This document shows, one piece after another, positions 4,613 through 10,728 of a stretch of 10,728 nucleotides of DNA. The translations under genes and the position numbers were made by a program. A model generated the notes under the pieces. The model was not told where the DNA came from, made no database searches, and was given only the letters and a program-made list of their open reading frames with translations. This DNA comes from Cryomorphaceae bacterium (GTDB lineage: Bacteria; Bacteroidota; Bacteroidia; Flavobacteriales_G; Salibacteraceae): assembly GCA_003564735.1 (NCBI GenBank), contig PXEK01000206.1, positions 1-10,728 of the forward strand, read 5' to 3'. How positions within the stretch are numbered: position 1 is the stretch's first letter; each line of letters starts with the position of its first letter.

Positions 4613-6994
4613 CTAAAAAGTAACACGATATTGCAACATGGGGAAAATGCCCAATTGGTAGGTGATGCTCTCGCGGCCGGTTTGCCAATCAAATGTTGCG
4701 GCAAACGGATTTTGGGTATCGGTGACGTTTTGGATGTCAAGAGCCCACTCTTGAGTGAACTTTTTGTAGTTTACTCGATATCCCACGCGAATATCGGTTC
4801 TAAAGTAAGGTCTGAATTGCTCCGTAAACGGATTTTCGGTTTGCAATATGGTTTGGGAGGCGGCTTGCGATGCCTCCAAATCAATTTTGGTGTAGCGTAA
4901 TCCGCCCGCAAATGTCGCCTTGATATCGGCGGTTAGGTATTTTCTGTTGCCGCCGCCGTCTCCCGATAATTGAAATTCCTTACCGCCCACACCGTTTACG
5001 AGATAATTCCCGTTAAAGGCGGTGTTGCGCCATCGGCCGTCAGATCCTTTGTATTTGGAATCAAATACCGATGCATTCAAAATAAAATAGCCTCCTTTGG
5101 CCATTCGCTTTTCAAGTGAAAGGTCAATTCCTAAATTCCGTCCTCTTCCTTCATTCACCAGCGAATCATGAATTTGAGTACCAAATGTGCCGGCGTTTAA
5201 CAGACTGTAAGCCGTGGGTCGCGACTGAACGGGAGCGCGATCAATAAACTGCGCATAAACCTCGGCTTTAAATTGTATGCCTCTCCCCAATTTTTGGTTA
5301 TATCCCGTGACCAGATGCGTACTTCGGGTAAAGTTGAGGTTGTCATTGGTTCTTATGTAGTTTCCGTTATGCGGAGTTTCTCGAAAATACACATTCATTT
5401 GAGCGGTTTGATTGTGAACCCCGGCTCCGAATGTCAGTTTTTTGCCGGTCGAAAATTCCCACTCGGCATTGAGCCGCGGCTCCAATGTAACGGATTCGTT
5501 CAGCGTAAAGAACTGACTGTACAACCCAAAGTTAAATTGCAGGTTGTTTGTGGGTATGTATCTGTAATTTCCATACGCCCTGAGGAGGGAGGTAGTACCC
5601 TCGAAGTCGGATAAGGTTCGGAAGTGTTGCGGTTCTGACCGAAAAACGGAATCTTTTGAATCGGCAAAAAATACGTCTGCCATGATTCCGACTCTGAATT
5701 TGTTTTTTGCGTTGTGTTTGTGATTGACGTAAAAGTGAGCGTTGGTGCGGTGTAGGTTTTCATCGGCGCCGTAGTTGAGCACGGGGTTGCGCTGTTCGGG
5801 TGTGAGTGAATCGCGCCTGACCATATTATGCGAGGTTTGGGCGCTTAATACCAGCTTAGAATAGGTGTTTTGGCTCCAAAAGGAGATTTGCGTGATGCCG
5901 GCCACGGCCATTCTGTTCGCATTGACCAAATCCACATCTCCCCCGGTATAGAAGTCGTCCCCGATCTCCTCGGGCTCAACGCCTGAATTGATAAACTCAA
6001 TGCTGTTTTTCCCCGCCAAACCGAATACGGTGATGTGCCCTAATTTTGATTCGGGAAAATCAAATTTAAAGGATAAATCTTGGTAATACGGCACACCGGT
6101 TCCCGTGCCCACCTCAAGGCCAATATTATCCATTAAGCCCAAAGCCGAGTAGCGGTAATTCATCAGGTAAGAGCTGCCTTTTTTGCGATTGATGGGGCCC
6201 TCGGCGCCCAGCTCGAATCCGTTGAAACCGATTTGACCTAAAAACTCGTGATTTTCATTATTTCCCGATCGCATTTTTAAATCAAACACACCGGCGTTGG
6301 CATTGCCGTACATGGAGGGGAAGGCGCCGGTAAAAAAATCGGAGTTTCGCAGTACGTTGTTGTTGAGCATACTCACCGGGCCGCCCGTAGCCCCGGCACC
6401 GCCGAAGTGATTGGGGTTGAATATATCCACATCTTCAAGTCGCCATGAAATTCCGTTGGGCGAGTTGCCGCGAACCACAATATCGTTTACGGCATCATTG
6501 GCCGTGTTAACGCCGGCAAAATTGCCGGCCATTCGCGCAACATCATTCCGCGCACCGGCAAATCGCATACTTTCTTCAATTGAGAATGAACGTGCACTTA
6601 TGACTGCTGCCTCATTATTGAGTTCCCCTTCATCTGATGCCTTTACTTCAACGGTTTTTAAATCGGTAACACGCTCGGTTAATTCCAAATTCACCACCAG
6701 CTCTTTTCCTGAGGTGAGCTCTAGGTTGGGGAAGGTTTGTTTGGAGTATCCCAAAAAGGTTACTTCCATCATGACCCTGCCCACGGGAACATTTTCTATG
6801 CGGTATTTGCCGTCTAAATCAGTTGATGCTCCTTTAAAGTCGTCACCCTTTTTAACGGCTACATTGGCCCCGGGAATAGGTTGGCGTGTATCCGCATCAA
6901 TGATTTTACCTCGTATTACTCCGGTATATTCTTGAGCTGTTGCGCTTAATGAAAATGTTGCCAAGGCTATAAAAAGTAAAACTTTCCCTTTCAT
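4613..6994 (-). CDS. TonB-dependent outer-membrane receptor
   Basis: A 793-residue outer-membrane receptor. A Sec signal peptide spans residues 1-21 (cleavage near ATAQ). Residues about 25-107 form a carboxypeptidase-regulatory-like Ig domain (GKIIDADTRQPIPGANV, then DGKYRIENVPVG), standard in Bacteroidota receptors. The plug covers about 128-245, including DIVVRGNSPNGISWRLEDVD and the plug-to-barrel hinge SMYGNANAGVFDLKMRSGN. The barrel follows, ending in the aromatic outer-membrane signature LQYRVTF with terminal Phe. Transport would be powered by TonB-ExbBD. No SusD-like lipoprotein, hydrolase or siderophore gene adjoins it, so the ligand cannot be inferred. The neighbour upstream is a LytTR regulator, and the promoter carries a matching repeat pair. 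At 793 residues it is shorter than SusC proteins (about 1000), nearer to siderophore or metal-type receptors. Confidence 0.92.
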   Translation of the reverse strand: MKGKVLLFIALATFSLSATAQEYTGVIRGKIIDADTRQPIPGANVAVKKGDDFKGASTDLDGKYRIENVPVGRVMMEVTFLGYSKQTFPNLELTSGKELVVNLELTERVTDLKTVEVKASDEGELNNEAAVISARSFSIEESMRFAGARNDVARMAGNFAGVNTANDAVNDIVVRGNSPNGISWRLEDVDIFNPNHFGGAGATGGPVSMLNNNVLRNSDFFTGAFPSMYGNANAGVFDLKMRSGNNENHEFLGQIGFNGFELGAEGPINRKKGSSYLMNYRYSALGLMDNIGLEVGTGTGVPYYQDLSFKFDFPESKLGHITVFGLAGKNSIEFINSGVEPEEIGDDFYTGGDVDLVNANRMAVAGITQISFWSQNTYSKLVLSAQTSHNMVRRDSLTPEQRNPVLNYGADENLHRTNAHFYVNHKHNAKNKFRVGIMADVFFADSKDSVFRSEPQHFRTLSDFEGTTSLLRAYGNYRYIPTNNLQFNFGLYSQFFTLNESVTLEPRLNAEWEFSTGKKLTFGAGVHNQTAQMNVYFRETPHNGNYIRTNDNLNFTRSTHLVTGYNQKLGRGIQFKAEVYAQFIDRAPVQSRPTAYSLLNAGTFGTQIHDSLVNEGRGRNLGIDLSLEKRMAKGGYFILNASVFDSKYKGSDGRWRNTAFNGNYLVNGVGGKEFQLSGDGGGNRKYLTADIKATFAGGLRYTKIDLEASQAASQTILQTENPFTEQFRPYFRTDIRVGYRVNYKKFTQEWALDIQNVTDTQNPFAATFDWQTGRESITYQLGIFPMLQYRVTF

Positions 6995-7017
6995 GATTTT
7001 TTATTTTAAATTCTGCG

Positions 7018-7025
7018 CAAAAGAA
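7018..7025 (-). promoter_or_regulatory. Core -7-like element of the receptor promoter
   Basis: The minus strand reads TTCTTTTG, one mismatch from TAnnTTTG, 23 nt before the ATG at 6994. It lies within a hairpin (CTGCGC 7013-7018 and GCGCAG 7028-7033). No -33 TTG is seen, as expected for an activator-dependent promoter. The leader shares AATTTAAAA with that of the sensor operon. Confidence 0.5.
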
Positions 7026-7056
7026 CCGCGCAGTGAAAGGGTTTGAAAGTTTTTTA

Positions 7057-7087
7057 GACAAACGAAGCCGTTTGTTCGACAAACGGC
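7057..7087 (-). promoter_or_regulatory. Candidate LytTR binding site upstream of the receptor gene
   Basis: Read on the minus strand, GCCGTTTGT (7087-7079) and TTCGTTTGT (7066-7058) are direct repeats of 9 bp separated by 12 bp, a 21-bp period; the identical core is CGTTTGTC. Each matches the general LytTR-domain consensus (T/A)(A/C)(C/A)GTTN(A/G)(T/G) at 8 of 9 positions. The site is 63 nt upstream of the receptor ATG. The gene immediately upstream encodes a LytTR regulator. The upstream copy also forms a 9-bp hairpin with a TCG loop (7067-7087). Confidence 0.6.
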
Positions 7088-7124
7088 CGAAAGCCGCTTT
7101 TTAGTTCGGGTACAGGAGCCCGGA
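7088..7124 (-). terminator. Possible weak terminator after the response regulator gene
   Basis: Just past the regulator stop, the minus strand holds two short imperfect stems: TCCGGG/CCCGAA around 7103-7122, and CGGC/GCCG around 7084-7096 running into TTTG. There is no strong T-tract, so transcription may continue into the receptor gene. Confidence 0.25.
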
Positions 7125-7838
7125 TTATTCTCTTTTCCACAGCTTATCGCCCATCACTACTTTTTTAACCACATCTCGGTAGGATTTACTTACCGGGATT
7201 TTTTTGTCCTGTATATGCAACAGCCAACCCTCAACAGCCTCCACCTCATCGGGGTTTACAATGTAAGAACGATGAACCCGCAAAAAACCTCTTTCGCCCA
7301 GTTGTTCTTCGGCCTCTTTCATGGTCATGTACACCATCCTGCGCTTTTGTCGGGTATGGATAAAAATATAATCCTTCACTCCCTCTACACACAAAATGTC
7401 ACTGTATTTTATTTTGACAAAAATCCCGTTTTCTTTGATGTAAAAAGAATCATCAGCCGTGCTTCCCGCCGATAGTTTTTCCAATTTCAGTTGGGCTTTT
7501 TCAGCGGCTTTTAAAAACCGTAACAAAGAAATAGGCTTGAGTAAATAATCCACGCAATCCAGTTCAAAACCGTCCAAGGCAAACTCACGGTGCGCGGTGG
7601 TGAAAATCACTTCGGGCGGATTTTTCAACTCCTTTAAGAATTCTACCCCGCTGATTTTGGGCATATTAATATCCAAAAACATTAAATCGGGATTCACTTC
7701 CTTCAGCAACTTAGCCGCTTGAATCGCGTTGCGCGCCGATCCTACAAACTCCAAAAAATCGGTATCATCTATATAATCTTTTAGTCCCTCAACAGCAGGG
7801 GGTTCGTCATCAACTACAATGCAGCGCAACTTTTTCAT
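7125..7838 (-). CDS. LytTR-family response regulator
   Basis: A 237-residue two-component regulator. The receiver domain (1-120) has the acidic pair D10-D11, the phosphoacceptor D56 in FLDINMP, T80/T81, and the conserved K101 in LLKPIS. The LytTR DNA-binding domain (about 132-233) shows the usual strand pattern with FLRVHRSYIVN at 185-195. Such regulators bind two direct repeats about 21 bp apart and usually activate transcription. The start codon overlaps the kinase stop in ATGA, so the two are coupled and almost certainly a cognate pair. Repeat pairs matching this geometry lie upstream of the receptor gene and of the sensor operon, pointing to a small regulon with autoregulation. All key phosphorylation residues are present. 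Confidence 0.95.
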   Translation of the reverse strand: MKKLRCIVVDDEPPAVEGLKDYIDDTDFLEFVGSARNAIQAAKLLKEVNPDLMFLDINMPKISGVEFLKELKNPPEVIFTTAHREFALDGFELDCVDYLLKPISLLRFLKAAEKAQLKLEKLSAGSTADDSFYIKENGIFVKIKYSDILCVEGVKDYIFIHTRQKRRMVYMTMKEAEEQLGERGFLRVHRSYIVNPDEVEAVEGWLLHIQDKKIPVSKSYRDVVKKVVMGDKLWKRE

Positions 7839-8881
7839 TTTACGGGAATTTTCATTGTTACTCGAAACTTCGATTTAGTATCTTCAATATTTAATTCATG
7901 GTCAGAACCGTAAATCAACTGCAATCGCTCCCTCAAGTTACTGAGTCCCAATCCGCCGTTTTCGTCTTCTTTGGGCATAGGTTTATAATTATTTTCACAA
8001 CTGAACACCACTCGGTCGTCCTTCACTTGAACGGATGTGCGGATATAATATTCATCCATTCCGGATTTCAATCCGTATTTAAACGCATTTTCAATAACCG
8101 GCCCGAATAATCCGGGCGGAATACTCACATTGTGTTCCGCCTCGAATGAAGACGTCACAAAAACTGAATTTCCCTGCCGGCTTTTTTCAATTTCAATATA
8201 ATCTCTCAGGTATTCTACCTCCTCATCCAGGGGGATGAACTCTTTTTGGCTCTGATAGAGACGATAACTTAGCAGTTTAGAAAAGCGCAAAATGCTTTCA
8301 CGCGTTTTTTCCGGTTTTTTGCCCGATTCAACGTAAATGCCGTTAAGTGTATTGAATAAGAAGTGAGGTTCCACTTGGTTTTTAAGCATTTCCAACTCGG
8401 TTCGCGTATTTTGTTCGCGCAATTTTGACTCCCTCGTGATCGATTCCTTCCACAACTCAAAGCTGTTTTTGTATTCCATAATTCCCGTTACCACAATGCT
8501 AATGACCACGGCAAGGAGAATATTAGCGAAATAATCGGCAGGAACAACCTCAACTTGAGACGTTGCAAAATAGCGCCAGAGCCAGGTAAAACAAAACATA
8601 ATCACCGCGGCAGATAAGGTGACGGAGCTCAACAAAAAGGTAATACGCACCGCAAATCTATTTTCGAACAATCGGTTATTGTTGCGTACATATTGGACAA
8701 TCATCGTGTTGGAAAGTGTTAGAATAAAAGTGATGCTCACCGTGAAGGCCACTACATGACCAAAAGGAATTTCCTCATCGGTACTCGCTTGAAAAAAGGC
8801 GTTATAAAGTAAATTAAACCCTATTGGGATTAGCGTAACTACCGCAGTTAATATCAATATGTTTTTCCAAAAACCTTTCAC
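7835..8881 (-). CDS. LytS-type sensor histidine kinase
   Basis: A membrane histidine kinase of the His_kinase (PF06580) class. With the GTG start chosen here it has 348 residues. Four membrane helices lie at about 6-28, 42-64, 78-100 and 116-135, with no large periplasmic sensor domain. A linker coil (about 140-165) leads to the phosphoacceptor H173 in NQVEPHFLFNTLN. The ATPase part has the N box (ENAFKYG, about 264-270) and the G box (GGLGLSNLRERL, about 309-320). The frame is open to an ATG at 8995, but that start would overlap the upstream gene by 82 nt, and the extra 38 residues (Cys-rich, then basic) look like an out-of-frame reading of that gene. The GTG at 8881 lies 32 nt after the upstream stop and follows AAAGAGAAAAAGA, a good purine-rich region. 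It probably senses a membrane signal, possibly through the co-transcribed seven-helix protein. Confidence 0.9.
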   Translation of the reverse strand: MKGFWKNILILTAVVTLIPIGFNLLYNAFFQASTDEEIPFGHVVAFTVSITFILTLSNTMIVQYVRNNNRLFENRFAVRITFLLSSVTLSAAVIMFCFTWLWRYFATSQVEVVPADYFANILLAVVISIVVTGIMEYKNSFELWKESITRESKLREQNTRTELEMLKNQVEPHFLFNTLNGIYVESGKKPEKTRESILRFSKLLSYRLYQSQKEFIPLDEEVEYLRDYIEIEKSRQGNSVFVTSSFEAEHNVSIPPGLFGPVIENAFKYGLKSGMDEYYIRTSVQVKDDRVVFSCENNYKPMPKEDENGGLGLSNLRERLQLIYGSDHELNIEDTKSKFRVTMKIPVK

Positions 8882-8913
8882 TCTTTTTCTCTTTAAACGG
8901 GTTAAAGCGCGAA

Positions 8914-9570
8914 TTAAAGCTTTGATATTTTTGCCTCTTGATTTCGTGACCAATATACGGCAAAAGGTACAAATGCAGCAGTGGGTAAAAGCCAAATGAT
9001 AAATTCCGGCACAAAACCGGGGAAATGAGCTATGTTTACTACCAAAAAAGCGGTAAATACCGAAATAAAAGAACCGGTCATTCTATAAATATGCTGTTTA
9101 CGCGCCACACTTGTAAACTTGCGTTTTTTGAAAAGTACGAGTAAATCGACTCTCACGAAGAGTAAAGAAATCAAACCAAAGATGAAGTGCACCACTCCGA
9201 AAGATTTCCCGCCGATGAAGTAGCCTAATCCGTATCCTGTGGTGAACAGTCCAAAAGCCGCCGTTATGAAGATGAGTGCTACCCCGGCGGAGTTGAGGTC
9301 TTTATTTTTGTGGTAGCTCATTCCCGAATAAGCCATGTAACATGTAAAAATACCCACCCACGTTAAAAACCAATTGCCGTTATTGACAGATAACACAATG
9401 CCCAAAACCGAAGAAAGAATAGCCGACCACATGAAAAACTCACCTACAATCGTGTGTCGTTTACCTCTTTTAGCGGTTACCATATTCAAAAAACCTGATA
9501 GCAGTGCAAGACTTCCCACCGCTATATGCAGGACTAATAATAAGAGTATTAAAAATTCGATCGCTTCCAT
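8914..9570 (-). CDS. DUF2306-like seven-helix membrane protein
   Basis: A 218-residue integral membrane protein with about seven hydrophobic segments and short loops. Two histidine motifs recur in similar settings: KRHTIVGEFFMWSAI near residue 39 and RKQHIYRMTGSFISVFTAF near 160, with additional helix histidines near 15 and 128. This suggests an internal duplication and resembles DUF2306-type membrane proteins (a cytochrome-b561-like arrangement), whose function is not established. The start at 9570 begins the hydrophobic helix; an in-frame ATG nine codons upstream (9597) overlaps the TTTG promoter core and is less likely. It is the first gene of an operon with the kinase (32-nt gap to the GTG) and regulator, so a role as signal sensor or accessory subunit is plausible but inferred only from position. 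Confidence 0.7.
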   Translation of the reverse strand: MEAIEFLILLLLVLHIAVGSLALLSGFLNMVTAKRGKRHTIVGEFFMWSAILSSVLGIVLSVNNGNWFLTWVGIFTCYMAYSGMSYHKNKDLNSAGVALIFITAAFGLFTTGYGLGYFIGGKSFGVVHFIFGLISLLFVRVDLLVLFKKRKFTSVARKQHIYRMTGSFISVFTAFLVVNIAHFPGFVPEFIIWLLPTAAFVPFAVYWSRNQEAKISKL

Positions 9571-9594
9571 AATTTTGAGTTTTAAATTTGAAAG

Positions 9595-9602
9595 CAAATG
9601 AC
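9595..9602 (-). promoter_or_regulatory. Core -7-like element of the sensor operon promoter
   Basis: The minus strand reads GTCATTTG, keeping TTTG but not the TA of TAnnTTTG, 24 nt before the ATG at 9570. There is no -33 TTG. Position and leader sequence match the receptor promoter closely. Confidence 0.45.
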
Positions 9603-9633
9603 CTAATAATAATATCGGCTTTAAAATATATTC

Positions 9634-9661
9634 GACGAGTGCGCGGGTTTTTTAGACGAAT
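9634..9661 (-). promoter_or_regulatory. Candidate LytTR binding site upstream of the sensor operon
   Basis: Direct repeats ATTCGTC (9661-9655) and ACTCGTC (9640-9634) on the minus strand are spaced by exactly 21 bp. The inner repeat begins 64 nt before the ATG at 9570 and 36 nt before TTTG, the same geometry as at the receptor promoter. The upstream copy (TCCATTCGT) matches the LytTR consensus at 8 of 9 positions; the inner copy is weak. Flanking GTCTAAAAAAC is also shared with the receptor site. Confidence 0.55.
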
Positions 9662-9683
9662 GGAGGGGGTGTGTGGAGATCAA

Positions 9684-9733
9684 AAAAACAGAGTGAGAAT
9701 CATCGCTGTCGCTCTCATTCTCACTCTGTTTTT
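9684..9733 (-). terminator. Strong intrinsic terminator after tRNA-Leu
   Basis: ACAGAGTGAGAAT (9688-9700) pairs perfectly with ATTCTCACTCTGT (9717-9729), extended by an A/T run to about 17 bp, around a 16-nt loop. On the minus strand the stem runs into seven Ts (9688-9682), ending tRNA-Leu transcription 2 nt past the tRNA. A T-run on the plus side makes it potentially bidirectional. Confidence 0.88.
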
Positions 9734-9734
9734 G

Positions 9735-9819
9735 TACCCGGGGCGGGACTTGAACCCGCACGGCCACAATGGCCACAGGATTTTAAGTCCTGCGTGTCTA
9801 CCAATTCCACCACCCGGGC
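9735..9819 (-). tRNA. tRNA-Leu (anticodon UAA)
   Basis: An 85-nt tRNA on the minus strand. The acceptor stem GCCCGGG pairs with CCCGGGT (G1-U72), discriminator A73. The D-arm contains AATTGGTAGACAC, and the anticodon stem CAGGA/TCCTG encloses the TAA anticodon. The long variable arm GGCC-ATTGT-GGCC is typical of class II leucine tRNA, and the T-arm has GGTTCAAGTCC. CCA is not encoded. It is flanked by a terminator on each side and a hairpin directly at its 5' end. Confidence 0.96.
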
Positions 9820-9846
9820 ATAGCCCGACAGGAACGCCGGGGCTAT
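9820..9846. repeat. Inverted repeat ATAGCCC / GGGCTAT at the tRNA-Leu 5' end
   Basis: Perfect 7-bp arms (9820-9826 and 9840-9846) enclose 13 nt and fill the whole interval between the T-tract of the upstream terminator and the first base of tRNA-Leu. It may help 5' processing or isolate the tRNA fold. Confidence 0.6.
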
Positions 9847-9872
9847 AAAAAAAAACCTCTCAAAGAGAGAGG
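9847..9872 (-). terminator. Intrinsic terminator after tRNA-Gly
   Basis: On the minus strand CCTCTC (9872-9867) pairs with GAGAGG (9861-9856) around a 5-nt loop and is followed by nine Ts (9855-9847). It lies 7 nt past tRNA-Gly and separates it from tRNA-Leu. Confidence 0.8.
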
Positions 9873-9879
9873 AAAAAAG

Positions 9880-9952
9880 AGCGAAAGACGGGATTCGAAC
9901 CCGCGACCCTCACCTTGGCAAGGTGATGCTCTACCAGCTGAGCTACTTTCGC
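9880..9952 (-). tRNA. tRNA-Gly (anticodon GCC)
   Basis: A 73-nt tRNA on the minus strand. The acceptor stem GCGAAAG pairs with CTTTCGC, with discriminator U73, the usual base for bacterial glycine tRNA. The D-arm is AGCTCAGCTGGTAGAGC, the anticodon arm CACC-TTGCCAA-GGTG, and the T-arm GCGGGTTCGAATCCCG. CCA is not encoded. Confidence 0.97.
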
Positions 9953-9962
9953 AATGCGGCTG

Positions 9963-9990
9963 CAAATGTAATACAAATCTCAATAATCAA
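9963..9990 (-). promoter_or_regulatory. Promoter of tRNA-Gly
   Basis: On the minus strand TTG (9990-9988), 17 nt, then TACATTTG (9970-9963) fit TTG-N17-23-TAnnTTTG. The element ends 10 nt before the tRNA, so the transcription start falls a few bases before G1. It lies between the mutS stop and the tRNA. Confidence 0.7.
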
Positions 9991-10008
9991 AAGCGTAACT
10001 TTGTTTTT

Positions 10009-10728
10009 TTATTTACCTAATAACTTTTTGATTTCATTGAGTTTCATGAGCGCTTCAACAGGTGTAAGGGTGTCAATATTAGTGTTTTCTATTTGCTCTT
10101 TAATTTGGAGCAGAGTGGGATCGTCAAGTTGGAAAAAGCTCAATTGGTAGTCTTCACTTTGTGCGCGAGCTTGCGCCACGGGTTTTTGCTGTGTAGAGGA
10201 TCGTTCAGACTCCAATTTTTTTAAAATGCCGTCTGCATTTTTTACCACATGCTCGGGCATACCGGCCATTTTGGCCACATGAATTCCAAAACTATGGTTA
10301 CTGCCCCCCGGCACCAATTTTCGAATGAAAATAATTTTATCGTCTATGTTTTTGATGGCCACATTGTAGTTTTTGATTCGGTTAAACGACTCTGTCATAT
10401 CATTCAGCTCGTGATAGTGCGTGGCAAATAGCGTTTTCGCCTTGGCCGGATGCTCGTGAATATACTCGGCGATGGCCCAGGCAATAGAGACCCCGTCATA
10501 GGTACTGGTTCCTCTGCCGATTTCGTCCAGTAAAATTAAACTGCGGGCACTCAAATTATTTAAAATACTCGCCGTTTCGTTCATCTCCACCATAAACGTT
10601 GATTCGCCCATGGAAATGTTATCCGATGCACCTACACGCGTAAATATTTTATCTACCAATCCAATGTCGGCTGAGGTAGCCGGCACGTAAGAGCCGATTT
10701 GCGACATAAGGGTAATGAGAGCCGTTTG
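10009..10728 (-). CDS. mutS: DNA mismatch repair protein MutS, C-terminal part
   Basis: The frame is open through the right window edge (continuing upstream as QTALITL), so only the last 239 codons are present. They cover the later part of the ABC-type ATPase domain: the MutS signature ([16 protein letters not shown]), Walker B with the family motif [13 protein letters not shown], and the ATHYHEL histidine loop. A helix-turn-helix dimer segment ([15 protein letters not shown]) follows, then the variable linker and a short C-terminal helical tail ([20 protein letters not shown]), as in full-length MutS1. MutS binds mismatches as a dimer and recruits MutL. Walker A and the mismatch-binding domain are outside the window. 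The two tRNA genes follow downstream on the same strand after 56 nt, with their own promoter. Confidence 0.97.
   Translation of the reverse strand, partial: QTALITLMSQIGSYVPATSADIGLVDKIFTRVGASDNISMGESTFMVEMNETASILNNLSARSLILLDEIGRGTSTYDGVSIAWAIAEYIHEHPAKAKTLFATHYHELNDMTESFNRIKNYNVAIKNIDDKIIFIRKLVPGGSNHSFGIHVAKMAGMPEHVVKNADGILKKLESERSSTQQKPVAQARAQSEDYQLSFFQLDDPTLLQIKEQIENTNIDTLTPVEALMKLNEIKKLLGK

Noticed and set aside
4390..4740. 116-codon minus-strand frame across the receptor 3' end and palindromes
   Set aside because: Overlaps the receptor C-terminus in another frame and reads through repeat-like DNA; typical spurious frame.
6411..6935. 174-codon plus-strand frame inside the receptor gene
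   Set aside because: Serine/threonine-rich shadow of a well-supported receptor coding region.
7067..7087. Nine-bp hairpin (TCG loop) as terminator of the regulator gene
   Set aside because: No T-tract follows on the minus strand. The direct-repeat reading with 21-bp period is matched at a second promoter, so a binding site fits better.
8882..8995. ATG start of the kinase at 8995
   Set aside because: It would overlap the upstream membrane protein gene by 82 nt. The added residues look like an out-of-frame reading, while a GTG at 8881 has a good purine-rich region.
9588..9848. 86-codon plus-strand frame over the tRNA-Leu region
   Set aside because: It is antisense to a tRNA and a terminator; the phrase YPGRDLNPHGHNG is a known tRNA-derived artefact.
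1..10728. CRISPR array, insertion sequence or phage genes
   Set aside because: No regularly spaced repeats with spacers, no transposase or integrase, and no phage structural genes seen on either strand.

Overview
The window looks like a chromosomal fragment from a Bacteroidota bacterium, most likely a Flavobacteriia-type organism. The evidence is a TonB-dependent receptor with an N-terminal carboxypeptidase-regulatory-like domain, a LytS/LytTR two-component pair, several TAnnTTTG promoter elements of the Bacteroidota kind, and few purine-rich Shine-Dalgarno sequences. No species call is possible from sequence alone.

Layout. 1-1077 (minus): the N-terminal 359 codons of a secreted repeat (beta-propeller-like) protein that runs off the left edge. 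1299-1982 (plus): a six-helix potassium channel with a TVGYG filter. About 2000-4300: a visibly AT-richer stretch of small accessory genes, namely an acidic orphan protein (minus), a one-helix membrane protein (plus), and a TacA/TacT-like toxin-antitoxin pair whose GNAT toxin is broken by a single-base frameshift, followed by an overlapping GTG-start lipoprotein gene. 4286-4612: a GC-rich, palindrome-rich non-coding block resembling dispersed intergenic repeats.

4613-9570, all minus strand: in transcription order a seven-helix DUF2306-like membrane protein, a LytS-type histidine kinase, a LytTR response regulator overlapping it by ATGA, and, behind its own 130-bp intergenic region, a 793-residue TonB-dependent receptor. 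9735-9952: tRNA-Leu(UAA) and tRNA-Gly(GCC), each followed by a terminator, with a good promoter before tRNA-Gly. 10009-10728: the C-terminal ATPase part of MutS, running off the right edge.

The most notable result is regulatory. Upstream of both the DUF2306-kinase-regulator operon and the receptor gene lies a pair of direct repeats with exactly 21-bp period. In both cases the inner repeat begins 63/64 nt before the start codon and exactly 36 nt before a TTTG core element. Repeats of about 9 bp spaced by 12 bp are the known geometry of LytTR-domain binding sites, and the receptor copies match the published LytTR consensus well. The simplest reading is a self-contained circuit: the sensor operon activates itself and one outer-membrane receptor through a shared, weak-core, activator-dependent promoter.
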